From the NCBI RefSeq assembly GCF_031143425.1, contig NC_090447.1, forward strand, positions 846,367,760-846,431,759: a DNA stretch of 64,000 bases. Direction: 5' to 3'. Shown here piece by piece: positions 22,919-36,200 of this stretch. Positions within the stretch are counted from its first letter, which is position 1; each line of letters opens with the position of its first letter. The position numbers and the translations under genes are program-made. This stretch comes from Pleurodeles waltl. Lineage: Eukaryota > Chordata > Amphibia > Caudata > Salamandridae. The notes beneath the pieces were generated by a model. The model ran no database searches. It was not told the DNA's origin and was given only the letters and a program-made list of their open reading frames with translations.

Positions 22919-25900
22919 TCAGTATGTGTGCATATAGAGGTATGTGTTATGGTATCTGTTGGTGTGCTGGTACATGCATGTGTGGTGGTGATGTGTGCGC
23001 TGACTGGGGTTGTACCTTTGGTGTATATGAGTGTTTTGTGCTATAGTGGGTGTGCTGATTGTGTGTGCACTCGTGGTGTCTCTGGGTGTTGCTATAGTGG
23101 GTGTGCAGACTGGGTGTGTGTTGGTGGTGTGTGTTTGCTGGTGGTGATGGTGCGGTGGGGGTAGTGCCTGCATGTGAGTGTGTTTGTGTTTTTGCTGTGT
23201 TGGTGTGAGAAAGTGCTGCTTGTGGCTGTTGTTGTGGCTGCACACATATGTTTGCATGTGCTTTGGATAGGGTTGGGTAGAGGGATTGGGGAAGGGGAAG
23301 GGGTGGGAATGTGGGCACAAGGTTGAGGTGGGTGGGAGTCTGTGCCCAATGAGGAGGCCAGACCCTTGGAATGACTGTTGTAGGCCAGACAGGGTACTGT
23401 GAATGCCATCCAGGTAAGCTAGCATGTGAGTGTTCTGGCCTACCACCCCCTAGATGGCATTCAGAAGTGTGGTCTGGCCTACAGCGATCATCCATAAAAG
23501 GTCTACAGACTCCTGACTCAGCACAGCCTGGGACACTGGGGCAGGGTCAAAGGTGCCTGCAGCAAAGGTGGCACCACTGCTTTTATGGAGGTGGCCACGG
23601 CCAACTATGGTGGAAGCAAGAGAGAGGGTGGAAATTGTAATGGGACGGGCAACAACTCAGGTGTCAGAGTTGCTCCAGGGTCTGCACCCACTAGGGACTG
23701 CTCTTCATTGCAGGTCTCTGAGGAAGATGTCGAATCACTCATGGCCTCCTGGCCAGTCCTCTCTCCCTCCATGCCACTGGATCCCTCGGTGTTGATGGTG
23801 TCCACACTCAATCCCCAGTGACTAACCTCATCTCTGCCGACGTGGCCACTGTCACCTTCGACTTGCCCAATTGATGCTGATAACACAGATACAACAGTTT
23901 TATGGTAATTCCAATTGGACATCAATGTATATCACACAGCGTGTGTCCTAAGTTCAGCAATCCTCAATTGCAGCTCCCATATTATGTATGCCTTTGTCAC
24001 TTATACACTTTAGTCCCCTCCATGACAAAGGGTTTCAACAGCATGAGTAAACACATAGGCCTGGAGACACCTCTGAACCACTGCACTGCAGAGTAGCAAT
24101 TGATTTACTTTTCCTAAAGGGCAAAGTGTTGGGATGGAAATTGACTGCTCAAGATGGGACACCACAACCTTCCATATGAAGATGTCTCTTTCAGTATCAC
24201 ATTGCTCTGCATCATCAATTTCTCCTCTGGGCAGAACTAGGGACACCAAAATGTTGTCTATGGGACATACAATTCTCTCACCTATGTGGACACATTCCTG
24301 TCTGTTGCAATCAATACAGTTTGGCTGACAAAGTCACGTTGGTAATCACAGACTAGCTTACATGCAAATTTGTGAAGGACTAAGGACTCACGGCAACCTG
24401 CTACTGTCCACATGAACTCACCAGAAGTTTGCTTGACAAACTGCTTTCAAACATGTGTCAGATAAGGAATGATGCCACTGTGCACAGAATTCTAGTACAT
24501 TTGGTGCAGGTGCACAATCTCATGTTTTCATAGCACCAACTTACCAATGTCATGTCTGATATATCAGTTCCATTATGATTGCACCGTTTGCCACAATTAC
24601 CAGTAAATGGGTCTAGATTCACTACTCACATTTGTGATATAACATCCTACCTGACCCAATTATGATATGGGGCATGTTTTGTGAAACTTTCCTTTATGTC
24701 ATTGAGAAGATGCTGAAACCCCCTAGGTTTGCCTGCAGCCATGTATCTGTCCACAACAGTGTTTGACTTCTGAGGAGGAATCTAGTGGCAACCTTCAGCA
24801 CAAAGCAATACACCAAACACGACATCAGACACTATCTGATCCAGCAATCATCATGGGCTTTGGATGTGTGTCAAACTCACTGTTGATGGCATCCAATATA
24901 GCTGGAAAGTAAAGAGGTTAAAACGCAACAAAATCTACAGACAATGACTTACTCTCTTGTTGCTGCTGTTGGGCTCTCAACCGCTCATCAATCTCTGGGT
25001 AAGCCACCACAAGGATACAGGCCATTAGAGGGGTCATGGTGCGGTGCACCTGCCTGGATCACTGGAAGGACTGCCTGACCTGGCTCTCCACAGATATCTG
25101 CATTATGGGACCCAGGTCCTCCCACTTCTTCCTACAGTGCAGGCTGCACTGCTTGTGGACCCCCAGGGTCTGCACCTTCTTTGTGTTGGCCTTCCAAATC
25201 TCCCACTTCTGATGGCTCTTGACCTGTATGGATAACAGAATAGAGCAAAACAAATTTGAGTGTTTCTGTTTGTCAGTACTGCTGTGGCATTACATTATGG
25301 ATGTTCACACCCACATTCACCAAACTGTGACTACATTATTTACCCAAAACAATTAAAGGTAGGTAGGAAATACTGATTAGAAATGATCTCATGAGCACCA
25401 TCAAAACTTGCTAGCTCCTCATGTTACCTAATCAGGCCTACAACATCATCTTGGCCAGAGCTATGCAATCTATCCTGTTGTGAGAGCCATCCCAGATAAC
25501 TCAGAATTATTGTGAAATACTAAAGGGCAAACCACGTGTACACCCCTTGCACATAATCCCATGCACAGCTACATTAGCTTCCTGCCTAAACTCCCAAGTG
25601 TCAGAACACATTGTCTGCATCATATACAGTGTCTAAGGGCAAGATAGAAGGACTGCTATGTGTCAGTGAAAGCAGGGATTTGTGAGATGTATGAATAAGT
25701 GTGTGTTGGAATTGGACAGACTGGGGTGGATGATTGTAAGCCAGTGTCATCTGAACTTGCTGAATATAAAATAACTTTACCTATAAGTGGCTCCATGACA
25801 GGTTGGAACCACACAGAGCAGTCTAATACACATAATGGGGTGGAATCTCACCTGACAGAACAGCATCAGACAACTCTAGACCCTCTACATTTTCCTCTCA

Positions 25901-26280
25901 ACATCATTATCATTTCAATATGGGCTTTATGTTGTCAGTCTAACTACTGGCCACTGGTAGTCACTGGCTTAAAGTTTGTGTGACGAAATATGAATTGTAT
26001 GTTATATAGGCACACATTGCAGCTTTTACAATTATATGTCCTAGCTTCATCATTCTGTTAACCCCAATTATAACACTTCCCCCATTAAACAAAAGGACAC
26101 ATCCGCCTATGGATTAAAAAGGAAAAAGGTACACAGTTAAACATTCCCCAATCAGACATGTACCTGTTTCTCTGGGCTCCCATAGAGCTGGCAGTACAGT
26201 GACAGGACCTCTTTGGCAAGGAGCTCCAGCTTTTTGATGCTGAAGGCAGGGGCCCTTTGACCTGCTTTGCCTTGCATCAT
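22919..26280 (-). pseudogene. Second Harbinger Myb-like protein, Myb2 (copy 2)
   Basis: Exon 1 (26280-26164) is fully open: 39 codons from ATG, containing APAFSIKKLELLAKEVLSLY, ending CAG/GTACAT. Exon 2 (25223-24953) follows a CCATACAG acceptor and gives SHQKWEIWKANTKKVQTLGV and CRKKWEDLG; a TGA after SFQ breaks it, then MTPLMACILVVAYPEIDERL leads to a GTAAGT donor. Exon 3 begins at 23876 after TTATCAG with an acidic Ser/Thr-rich stretch, continues through the degenerate NAI..GVVGQNTHMLAYLDGI block near 23450, and passes into C/A-rich DNA (His/Thr/Pro-rich) down to about 22919. Borders agree with copies 1 and 4. Confidence 0.7.
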
Positions 26281-26965
26281 AGCTCCCTTAGGTCAGAAAC
26301 AGCAGCACAAAATGAGGAGGTCTGGTTGACTGCTGTGTTAGGAGGCATGTGATTTTGTTTTAAATATGCCACTTACAAATGCACAGCAGAGGGGTGACAG
26401 AGAGGGACACAGCCATTGGCTTCCATGCATAGCCATCACACACGTTACCCTATAGCAGGTATCGTCATGGAGGTTCCCACCTACTATGCTGTCAACTTCT
26501 GCCGATGGCCATCAAGCAGCCAATGTCCTGACGGCAAGGTCAGGCATCTGCCATTTCTGGCATGAAGCTGGGCATTTTTCAATAGTAACTGTGCCACCAG
26601 CATTCAAAATGGAGGGAAGTGTATTTATAAATGTCAGATATGAACGGCACTGTTCTTGTCAAGAAGTGACATAATAAAATGTGGACCATGACTGTGTGTA
26701 GCATCAATAGTTCTGTGGAGGAACTAATACCTCAGTAGATGGCATTTCTAAAAAATAATGTGTATATAATACATTTCAAATGTATTTTCTGTACATAATG
26801 CAAATAATATATAAAAAGTTAAAAAAACTTCCAAAAACTGAATAACAATGTGTGTACATGTATTACACAATAACATTCCTAACGTCACCAAGACTGAAGA
26901 TGTGTGTTGATGTGAAAACCATGGTGTGACCATTTCAACTAATATTTTCTGTTCCATACATACAG

Positions 26966-28086
26966 ACGTCTGAACCCAGCCATGAGTAGGAAGCAACAGC
27001 CTCAGGTATTCTGGAACTTTCCAGACCTTGCCACTTTGGAGGAATGGGAAGTCATGAAGAAATTTGGGCTAAATAGGCAAACTATCCTAGATTTGTGTTA
27101 TCAGTTGGAGCTTGATCTCCTGCCTAACAATATGAATCTAACAGCCGTAACACGAACAGTGAAACTCATGGCACTACTGCATTTTGTGGCCACTGGCATT
27201 TTTCCAAACACTGTGGCAGTATCTGAGGGCATCTCTGAACCAACTTTCAGTGCTGTGCTACAGGAGGTCCTCACTTCCTTGATGAGACATATCAACAGCT
27301 ATATCCAATTCCCATACTTACAGGATTTAGCCACTATGAAGGGAGATTTTTATGCTTTGGGTGGACTACCACATATTGTTGGAGAAATAGATGGCACGCA
27401 TATTGCCTTGGTGCCACCACATGCAAGGGAACAGGTTTATCGCAATCAGAAGAACTTCCATTCCATCATTGTGCAAGTTGTCTGCTTCCTGGATTTATAC
27501 ATCTCAAGTGTGTGTGTGTGGTTCCCTGTGTCAACACATGATTCATTTGTACTACGGAACAGCACCATACTCATGAAGATTCACAACCTGGACCTGAGAG
27601 GCCCTGGCTTGTTGGTAAGTACAATATGACTTGAGGATCTTTTGCCTGAATTCTAGTTTGGAAAGGGACAATGGCTGTTATGTAGGTAATCTATTAATGT
27701 GTTGCTTCCATGTAGAAGCCTCAGAGTATCCTAACCACACATGGTTACTGGCACCGCTGAGGAATCCAACAATGCCAGGTGACCTCTGCTTCAGTGAGGC
27801 CCATGGAAAAACACGGAGGCCAAAGAAGTGGGCTTTCGGGCTCCTGAAGGCCAAGTTTAGGTGTCCGGGTAAGACTGGTGGGTCCTTCCTCCACTCACCC
27901 AATAAGGTGTGCCAAATCACGGCGGCTGCTGCACTTTCCATAACATCACCCTGCGGAGGAACATCCCTATAATTGCACAGGAGGGAGACCCCAGGTGAGG
28001 ATTTTGAAATGCCCAATGAAGATGACAGTGGTGAAGGAAAATAAGTTGAGTTGCATCAAGTTGTGATTGACCACTTCTTCACCTGA
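26966..28086 (+). pseudogene. Harbinger (DDE_Tnp_4 / HARBI1-like) transposase, copy 2
   Basis: After a CATACAG acceptor the frame is open from the ATG at 26982 for 215 codons. It contains FGLNRQTILDLCYQLELDLL, LLHFVATGIFPNTV, the first catalytic Asp in EIDGTHIALVPP, FHSIIVQVVCFLDLYIS and the second Asp in THDSFVLRNS. A GTAAGT donor at about 27615 and a CATGTAG acceptor near 27716 remove an intron at the same place as in copy 1. Exon 2 has SEYPNHTWLLAPL, EAHGKTR, FGLLKAKFRC and SPNKVCQI, then a frameshift near 27935 and a TAA near 28042, ending at 28086. The VER motif that carries the family's catalytic Glu reads KKW here. The best preserved transposase of the window, but inactive. Confidence 0.85.
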
Positions 28087-29367
28087 GTGTAGGTTTAGCT
28101 CCACAGTTTGTAACCTCCAATGTCAGAATAACTTGTGACATATCAGTGTGCAACGGTAATTTCTGTAGGAATGGTCAGTGCAGGAAAGTCTAAGGCATAG
28201 ATGTTAGTAGATCAGAGTTGCCCTACGTTGAGTACTGTGGTCATTGACAGGGCTAAACTTTGCTTGTGCTAAGTATGTGAACTTTTCAACTCAGTCAGGT
28301 TGAAAATGTGAAATCATTATTTATCCCTTGTTATTCTGTTTCAGGTCTTTCGTCATGTTGTCTTCATTTGGACATTTCAAAGTTGAGACATTTGCAGTGA
28401 TATGTTGCTGTTGGAAAGTACAAACTGAACATGTGTTGATCTTGGGACAGACACCCACTTGAGATGGACAAATCTCATGGACAGACAACTTGCACTCAGA
28501 TAGTGTGGAAGTTTAGAAGATTGCATCAGCCTTGTTTTCTCTATGATGGTTCCATCAAGGCAAAATGTGCCACTTGTGTATGTCTAGCCGTAACGTACTG
28601 TTCTTTCTTTACATTGGCTAAATCTTCAATTTGTGGGCAGTGGAGGTAGTTGATTTGTTTCTTCATAGATAATATGACTTTTTGTTTGCACACCACTGAA
28701 TCGTAAATGTGTCACAGCGCCAGTTGCTGCCAGAGTGTCCTGGTTTAGTCATGTATCCTCTAATTATGTTACTGCCATGATGTAAATTATTAGTGTTCTT
28801 GATCTAGGATTCCTATTGTGAGAGCGGGATTATGGCTCCACTGAGGGCATGCATCAGTGATAGTTTGTCTAATTTTTCGAGCACCTCGAATATTCCCTTT
28901 CCTCCATGGTGTCAAGGCCATGGAGTGTATCCCTGAATGGCACAGACTATTGAGGTTAGGCCTGATTATTGAAACCCAGATTTCCTTTCTTCAAGGTCTT
29001 ATTGTTAACATATGTATGTTCCAAACTCATAATGATTTGTGTTTGTTTACTTTGAACAAAGTGGGTCACACTTCACCTCTTTGCTATTAGAACATTTCTT
29101 TGGCAAATAAATCTTTAGAAGACATGACTATAGGATGGTAGAAGACAGACATGATAAATGGAAGGCCAGAAAAAATACACCGTAATCTTGTAGTCTGTGT
29201 CCATATCATTTATAAAGCATGAAATAAGAAACAGAAATGTCAATCAAAAAATGTGGAAATGAAACAAATAAGTCTATCATGGAAGATGAAAGTATGGGAG
29301 TAGGGCCAAAAATAGTTTGGAGTCCAATGTAAAAAATACAACTGTCCTCAGAAGAGTTAAATGTATC
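28087..29367. other. Spacer between transposase and Myb1 3' ends (copy 2)
   Basis: The convergent 3' ends of the two genes are 1.3 kb apart here against 0.2 kb in copy 1. No coding sense seen. Confidence 0.5.
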
Positions 29368-31720
29368 TCAGAAATAGTCCACGGAGTGAATGCTAGACAC
29401 ACACTGGAGGAAATTAGGATTTGCGTTGTCTAGAGGTGGTGGTGGCAGTCTTGCTATCCTCTCCCCGTGGTCCAGAAGACTGTCGCCTCTGGGGTGGAGG
29501 TGGGAGGGGATAGGTGCAGGACCTGCGATAGGAGGAGAAGGCTCCTTATGTGGCAGGGCACCCCTGTCCATGGCTGGCAGTGGTATAATAGTGCCAGGTG
29601 TAGAGGGTATACAGTCAGAGGCAGGTGGAATAGGAAAAGCCCTGTTTAAGTGGTGGTATTTGTTATAAAGTACCCCAGTCAGGGATCTCATATTTTCATT
29701 ATGATTACATATTATCAATATGAGCTCCCTCTCTACCTTTTTAATTTCCCTGACCTCAGTTACTACTTGGCCTCTCACCTCTTGGGACTGTATTACTGCT
29801 CCCAAGACTCAGTCAATGGTGGTCTGGCTGACCTACAGATTCCCTCCCATGACTCCTAATCCCACTACTCTGTGCCCTAGAAGTGATGTGCCCCATCCCA
29901 CTGGTTCCTAGCAGAACTGGAAATTGTGTTGGTGTGTTCTTATCAGCAGCCAGGACTGGGAGGGGCACAAGCTTGGAGTGGTATTCCTTTGGACACCGGA
30001 AGTAGAGGTATCCAGTGGCTGAGGTCTTGTGACAGTTGGGGTGGAAGGTATAGGTGTTGCCCGAGTGTGAATTACTGGAACTGTCTGGCCAACTAACTAG
30101 ATGGACCAAGTTGCTCACGACCATCCGTACATGCAGGTGTGGTGTCCTCACTGAAGGCTTGCTCCTGGTCTGGAGAGGAGGTGTCTTGTGTGGCAGTAAC
30201 TTTCCCACTGGTCCTGAGAAGGATGCAGATAATATGTGATTAATATCTAGTTGGTGCATTTTATGTATCTTTAGCTACAAATGGGGCACTTTAAAAATAT
30301 AAAATCAGACTAATAGACTGAATAGGCCTTGGTGTGATTTTCATTGTTTTACACATGCAGGCTCATTTATACAGATGCCAAATCCAGAGATAAAGTCGTA
30401 GATATGTCCTGTAATGCAAAAGTGTTATTTCAGCATTGTAAATTACATGTAGTAGACTTTCAACAGAACACAGTGGTTGGTATATTACAGTACTGGACCA
30501 TTCCAAGGTCCAGTAGACTGCAAGACACTAAAAGCAATGTGGGTCAACTTCAAAATTCAACAGTCATTGGTCATCATATGGACGGTGCAATGTAAATTGT
30601 GTGAGAATACTACTTTTATACAGCATGCCACATCATAATGTAGGAACTCTTGGATGCAGAGTCTATGAAATATGTGAGCATTGCCATCACTTCAGTGTAA
30701 CTCTGAGACGGTATCAACATGCTTGAGATACACTGCAACTAAAAGTCTAAACCATAGGTTGACATGGTGACAGTGAATCGCACAATTTGTTGAGATGTGT
30801 GCACATTTTGAAGTCAAGGAATATGGAGCAACATTACACAGCACTATAGTTTTGGAAAAACAAAAACAGGGCATCATGGTAGTTGTAGTCATCTGTTCAC
30901 ACCACAGACCATACTTATTTGAAAATGAGTTACACATATGTTTCAATGTCTATAGTGGAGATGAACACACATTTATGACATATACATACATATGGGTATG
31001 TTGTGAATAGGTGAGAATACCACGTCAGACACCATACTTTTCTGTGCAAATGGATGGAGTTCTGTACCTGTTTTTGCGAGCACAACAAAATACATTGATA
31101 TAAAGCAAGGGACAAAGCAAATGCAATGGATGTTCCCTTGTGAACAAGACAGAAGCTGACTTAACATATTGCACAATGTTACAAAACAGAGATACAACCA
31201 TGATGCTAGTAATTGGTATGACACAAGATATTTAAGGGAGTCGGGTTTAGTTTAAACTCTTTTGATATGGGTGTGAAGCATTCTAAACATCTAACTTAGA
31301 GACAGAACTCCATTTGTGGTTGTGGTGGCATTGCTAGGTGCAACTCACCAGATTCCATTCCACCATGGATTCCAGTCAAGCCTTCAGGATGTAGGATCTG
31401 CAAGACCTTCTCCTCCCAGGGAAATAGTTGTAAAGAGGGGCTGGGAGAACCAACACTAGTACTCTGGACCTCCAGGTGACACTTGGATGCCAGGGAATGG
31501 ACATTTTACTTTTCCTAATCTCTTCCTGTGTGCAGATTGTTAGTGACAGCATCCACTATGTTCACTATTCTGTACCACATTTGCCTTTTCTGGGAAACTG
31601 TAGTATTTAGTTCTTGTGCTCCAAGCAATTGTGGTTCTCGTCTAATTATTTAATCTACCATGACAGTCAGCTCCCCTCTGTAAAATGGGGATTTATCCTC
31701 CCAGCCATTCTGAATTTAAA
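29368..31720 (-). pseudogene. Harbinger Myb/SANT-like protein, Myb1 (copy 2)
   Basis: Exon 1 (about 31720-31352) encodes a decayed Myb domain (HFTEGE, QLLGAQ, SQKRQMWYRIVN, then TQEEIRKSK) with several stops and shifts, then the FPWEEKVLQIL-type block, and ends at a GTGAGTT donor. Exon 2 follows the CTTCTCAG acceptor at about 30216 and runs to 29368 with one TGA in the middle. From 29805 its last 145 residues are open, ending in ERIARLPPPPLDN and FLQCVSSIHSVDYF. Copy 3 ends almost identically (FLQCVTSIHSVDLF), so the C-terminus looks like a conserved motif of this gene. The acceptor and C-terminus support a two-exon model. Confidence 0.7.
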
Positions 31721-32284
31721 AATCTGTATATATTTTGATAGTGCTCAAAAAAATAAGTGTGATCAAATTGTACAAAAAACTAATATAGAGGGAGAGGAAA
31801 ACAAAACAAAACAAAAACCTGTTTCCTAGCTGGAAATTTCAGGTGCCTGAATGGTCTGCTACAATGGAATGGAAAAAGGATCATGGCCTGGAACGGAGAG
31901 TGTTTTATAGTGTGTTTTGCAAGTGCTTTCAATTGTCCAATATACAACAGGTCTGGCCTACCTGAATTCAACTAAGGGCCACATCCATGTACTATGCTGC
32001 ACGGGACCCTCGATGGTCTCCCGGCTTCATGGGCCTACTGCTGAAACACTACCCGTACAACTGTTTGATCTAAATAGGCTTAGCGAGATGCCGCCATCAA
32101 GACTGTGATGGAGGGCCTAGTCGTTGGCATTGGAGTCCGCTGCTTCGGCTGCAGGATGCAGCTGGCACAATGGTGTACACTCTGTTGTGGAGGTCTTTGG
32201 CAAAGCCGCAATACAACTAAATATGCCGTATGGCGGACTGCTGACTTGATGGTCTTTTCAGGCACTGGTTTCTAAATCAGGCCC
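31721..32284. other. Right terminal region of Harbinger copy 2
   Basis: Non-coding. Read leftward it matches copy 3's first 500 bp in block order, including GCGGACTCCAATGC and CATGATCCTTT..CATTCCA. Confidence 0.6.
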
Positions 32285-32288
32285 AAAG

Positions 32289-33155
32289 TCTTTTGCCATT
32301 TCTACAGCAAAGTCTTTAAGCATAGAATTAGCACAGTGCCATCCATCATGAGCTGTAAAATAACAAAAGCCTTTCACCACTCCCAGCACAGTATTATAGC
32401 TTTAGATTAGTAAAATGTCATCCAAGCCAACCTCGAGTGAGCAGAAGCACCCCCTGATACATGTTCCACTTTCATTATAGCTCTTCAGAGAGGTTTAGCT
32501 TTGTTAAAACACAAGGGAGCACTCAGTATAGTCAATGCAATACTCTTTCAGGGTTAGAATGACACATATACTATGCAAAAAATAACAGAGAACCCTGGTT
32601 AGTTCCCAGGTTTAGGTGGAGAGCAGCTCAGGTATAGAGCACCCTACAATACCTGCAACACATTACATTTGCTCACCTTAAATGTCTTTTTTTCTAGCAA
32701 AGTTTTTAGGCATAGGATTTAGTACAGTGCCATCCATACTGAGCAAGAAATGGACAAAGTATTTTATCATTTATACAGCAATCTCTTTAAGCATATGACA
32801 TAAGCATTTTACCACTCCAGGCACAGTTTCACAGCTTTGGATTAGTAAAATACCATACAATCCAATCTGGAATAAGCAAAAGCAACCCCTGATACGTGTT
32901 TTGTTATCACTATAGCTCTTCAGGGAAGGTAAGCTTTTTCCAGATACAAAGGAGCACCCAGTATAAGTCAAAGCAATACCCTTTTAGGGCAAGAATGATG
33001 CATCAATTATGTAAAAAAGAAAAGAGAACACTGGGTAGTGCCCAACTTTAGTTGGAGAGCAGCTCAGGTATAGAGCATACTGTAACACCAGCAACACTCT
33101 AAATTTGCTCACCTCAAGTGTCTGTTTTTCTAGCAAAGATTTGAAGCATAGGATT
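32289..33155. repeat. ~436-bp tandem repeat, two copies, continuing at 37221
   Basis: GCTCACCTTAAATGTCTTTT at 32671 recurs as GCTCACCTCAAGTGTCTGTT at 33107, an offset of 436; the intervening blocks (TTAGATTAGTAAAAT, CCCCTGATAC, GAGAGCAGCTCAGGTATAGA) also repeat. A third unit begins before 33155, is split by the LINE, and resumes at 37221 (TAGCACAGTTTCATCCATGC) up to the start of Harbinger copy 3. Confidence 0.8.
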
Positions 33156-33268
33156 ATGTTATGTTAATGTCAAGTTAAAATTGCTTATATAGCGCCTAAA
33201 CTGCCCAGGGGCCTCGTAGTGCTTATACTGTAACATAGAATCGTCACTGTTCATACCCGCATAGGAAA

Positions 33269-36200
33269 TCATGCTCTAAATAGCCAAGTTTTTAAGGCCT
33301 TCCTAAAGGGGATCTCTTGAGAACTTAATTTAATATTAAGAGGAAGACTATTCCAAAGTATAGCACCTTGATATGACAACAACCTTCCTCCCCATCTTGC
33401 TTTCTTCACTGTTGGATCTGTGACTAACATAGCTGAGGAGGATCTGAGAGGTCTGCCTGGTGTGTAGAAAGAGGCCAATGTTTTGAGCATTTCATGGCCT
33501 TGATTGTATAAAGCTCTATGAATATGGCATAATGCTTTGAATTGAATCATTTTGGCTACTGGGAAGGAGGAGATTCCGGTCCGTGTGGATTGTTGCTTGG
33601 ATGTTTTTAAAAGCAGCCATGCAGCTGCATTTTGCACCTTCTGTAGTCTTTGTATTACGTATCTTGGTGATCCTACAAACAGAGCATTGCCATAATCAAG
33701 GCGAGATCCTATTAATGCCTGAATAACCAATCTTCTGGCTAGAAAAGGCAGGATTGCTAAAACCTTCTTCAAAGTGCTAAGCAGGGCAAAGGAGGTTCCA
33801 GCTACTCTGTTGGCGTGTTGCGACATTGAGAGTTGGGGGTCCAACCATACCCCGAGACTTTTTCTAAGGTGTTTAGGGGACGGGAGAGTGGCCACTCCTG
33901 TTGTTATAATTGGATTAGCTAATGAATTTTTTGTTTGCCCAAAGAACATAACCTCAGTTTTTCCAACATTGAACTTCAATTGACTTCCCGACATCCATAC
34001 AGCAACTGCTCTTAGGCAGGGACCTAATGCTGTCCCCAAATCTGGTTGTGTGTTGGAAAGGGAGACAATAAGTTGAGTATCATCTGCATATGATACTAAG
34101 TTCAGACCAAATGACTGAACAATCTCCGCTAAAGGCATATAGATATTAAAAAGCAGAGGGCTCAGGGCAGAACCCTGTGGGACTCCACAGCTGCTTATGA
34201 CACGCTTGGATGTGCAAGATCTGTACAACACCTGGAAGGATCTTCCATGAGTAAATGATAGGATCCAATCTAAGGCTACTCCAGAGATTCCAATTCCCGG
34301 CATTCTATTTTTAAGAGTGTTCAGGTCAACAGTATTGAATGCCGCACTCAGATCTAGGAGTATGATGGCTGTTTCAATTCCTTTATTCATCCTCTTTTTT
34401 GCTTCCTCTGTAATCACGATCAGTGCGGTCTCTGTCCCATGAAATGGCCTAAAACCCATCTATGTGGGATGTAAGATCTTTCTCTCTTCCAGAAGAGCAG
34501 AGAGCTGAGTATGTACATGCTTCCCCGCTAGTTTAGCCATTATAGGTAGCAGTGAAATCGGTCGGTAGTTATTCAGTAGCTTTGAATCCAAATTATTTTT
34601 TTTTAAGAGAGGCTTAACAATGGCCTGTTTCCATAGGTCTGGTACTACTCCAGAAGATAGTGAAACATTAATAAGGCTTGTAATTACCGGACCTAACACT
34701 GGTACTCCCATGAAGAGAATCTGAGGAGGAGTAGGGTCCAAAGGAGAGCCTGATTTAATGGATCCCAGTAATTGTGTTACTCTATCCGTACTAATAGGAG
34801 TAAAGTTTGTTAGAATAATCTCTTCCCTACCCTCCTGATCCCTAACGGAGTAGTCTCCTTTTAGAGTATTAGAAAAGGATACATAAATATCCTGAATGTT
34901 TTCATGAAAAAAAATTGCAATATCATCAACATGTTGCTGCAGGGAGTCCATAATTTCTGACTCCTCAGAGGGGTGGGTAAGATCTTTTAAAGCCTTAAAG
35001 ATCTCCTTTGGAGAGTTCGCTGCTGCTTCAATTCTTGAAGAGTAATATTAAGTCTGTGCATTTTTGATTTCAGTATGATAAGACTTGAATCAAATTCTTA
35101 TATTCCTTTTTCATGGAGTCATCTTGCGTTTGCCTCCATTTCCTCTCTTGCTTCCTACATTTTCTTTTCTTCTTAAGTAAGCTTGAGGTAAACCATGGGG
35201 AAGTCTTCTTCCGTGGCTGCTTTCTAGAATCAGAGAAGGGTATAAGTTCATTCAGGCTATCACTGATCCATTTATTAAAAGAACTTGTCAAGTCTGTTAT
35301 ATTATTTATATTGATGTTTTCTGATCTATTTTTTTGCAGTGAGTCAATAAACTCAGGGGCATTTAGTTTGTGCCATTTCCTTTTGAGTGGAGGGGTCCTG
35401 ACACTTATGATCTTATGCAGAGGAATGGTTAGTTCTAGTTCTAGCAAGTAGTGATCAGACCATGCTAACGGATGGGATGATAGAAATTCTAATCCTGAAA
35501 TGTTAGAGAATACAAGATCAAGAGTGTGACCTTTGTTATGAGTGGGACCTTGAATTAACTGTATTAGGTCACATGCCTTCATATCTGCTATTAGCATCTT
35601 AGCAGAGACATTAAAAGCATTTTCTGCATGTAAGTTAAAATCCCCAAGCAGTATAAAATTTGATTTAGTACATGCTAGTTGCAAAATATTCTCTGCCAGT
35701 GAGGCCATAAAGTCTCCCATAGGGCCCAGTGGACGATAGACCAAAACACCAGACAGGGTATGATGAGGGTTTGCACTAATAGAGAAAAACATGCTCTCAC
35801 AGCCTTTAATCAGTGTAGGAGTTGTTGTGACCATGCATGTATCTCTATAAACAACTGCAATATCGCCCCCTCTATTAGGCCTGTCAATTCTGCTAAGTTT
35901 ATAGCCAGTAGGTAGTGCCATCACAATGTCTGGAGCAGAACTTTCATCCAACCATGTTTCAGTTAAAAATAGAGCCATTGGTTTTATTTGTTCCAAAAGA
36001 AGGCGGATGTCTGTTATATGAGCCCCTAACGAGCGACAATTGACTAAAAAAATAGGAAGTTTGTAGCACTCCTTAGTCTTTTGTAGATCAATACAGAGTT
36101 GGAGGGACCAATCACATGCAGGGCACCTATATGCCCTACAACTAAGATCTATAATCTGAGTACACAGACTGTGAGACTTATTGTTCATGTAAAGCAATGC

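Larger units (their letters stand above)
21095..32284 (-). mobile_element. PIF/Harbinger DNA transposon, complete copy 2 (11.19 kb)
   Basis: Left end GGGCCTGATTTA and right end TAAATCAGGCCC are inverted; AAA lies on both sides (21092-21094, 32285-32287). Read from the right it carries Myb1 (-), a convergent transposase (+) and Myb2 (-), which is the gene order and polarity of copy 1 in mirror image. Introns and intergenic DNA are longer than in copy 1. The outer 200 bp at the right end match the start of copy 3 (shared GCGGACTCCAATGC and TTGGCCAATTG-like blocks), so copies 2 and 3 are one subfamily and copy 1 another. Confidence 0.8.

Noticed and set aside
22820..23164. 114-codon Cys/Val-rich plus-strand frame resembling a membrane protein
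   Set aside because: Antisense to C/A-rich DNA downstream of Myb2; G/T-rich low complexity gives Val/Cys/Gly-rich frames. The same happens at 56845-57147.
32289..33155. Paired LTRs of a retrovirus or LTR retrotransposon
   Set aside because: The copies are adjacent head-to-tail units with no TG..CA ends and no gag/pol between; the DNA later separating a third unit is a LINE.
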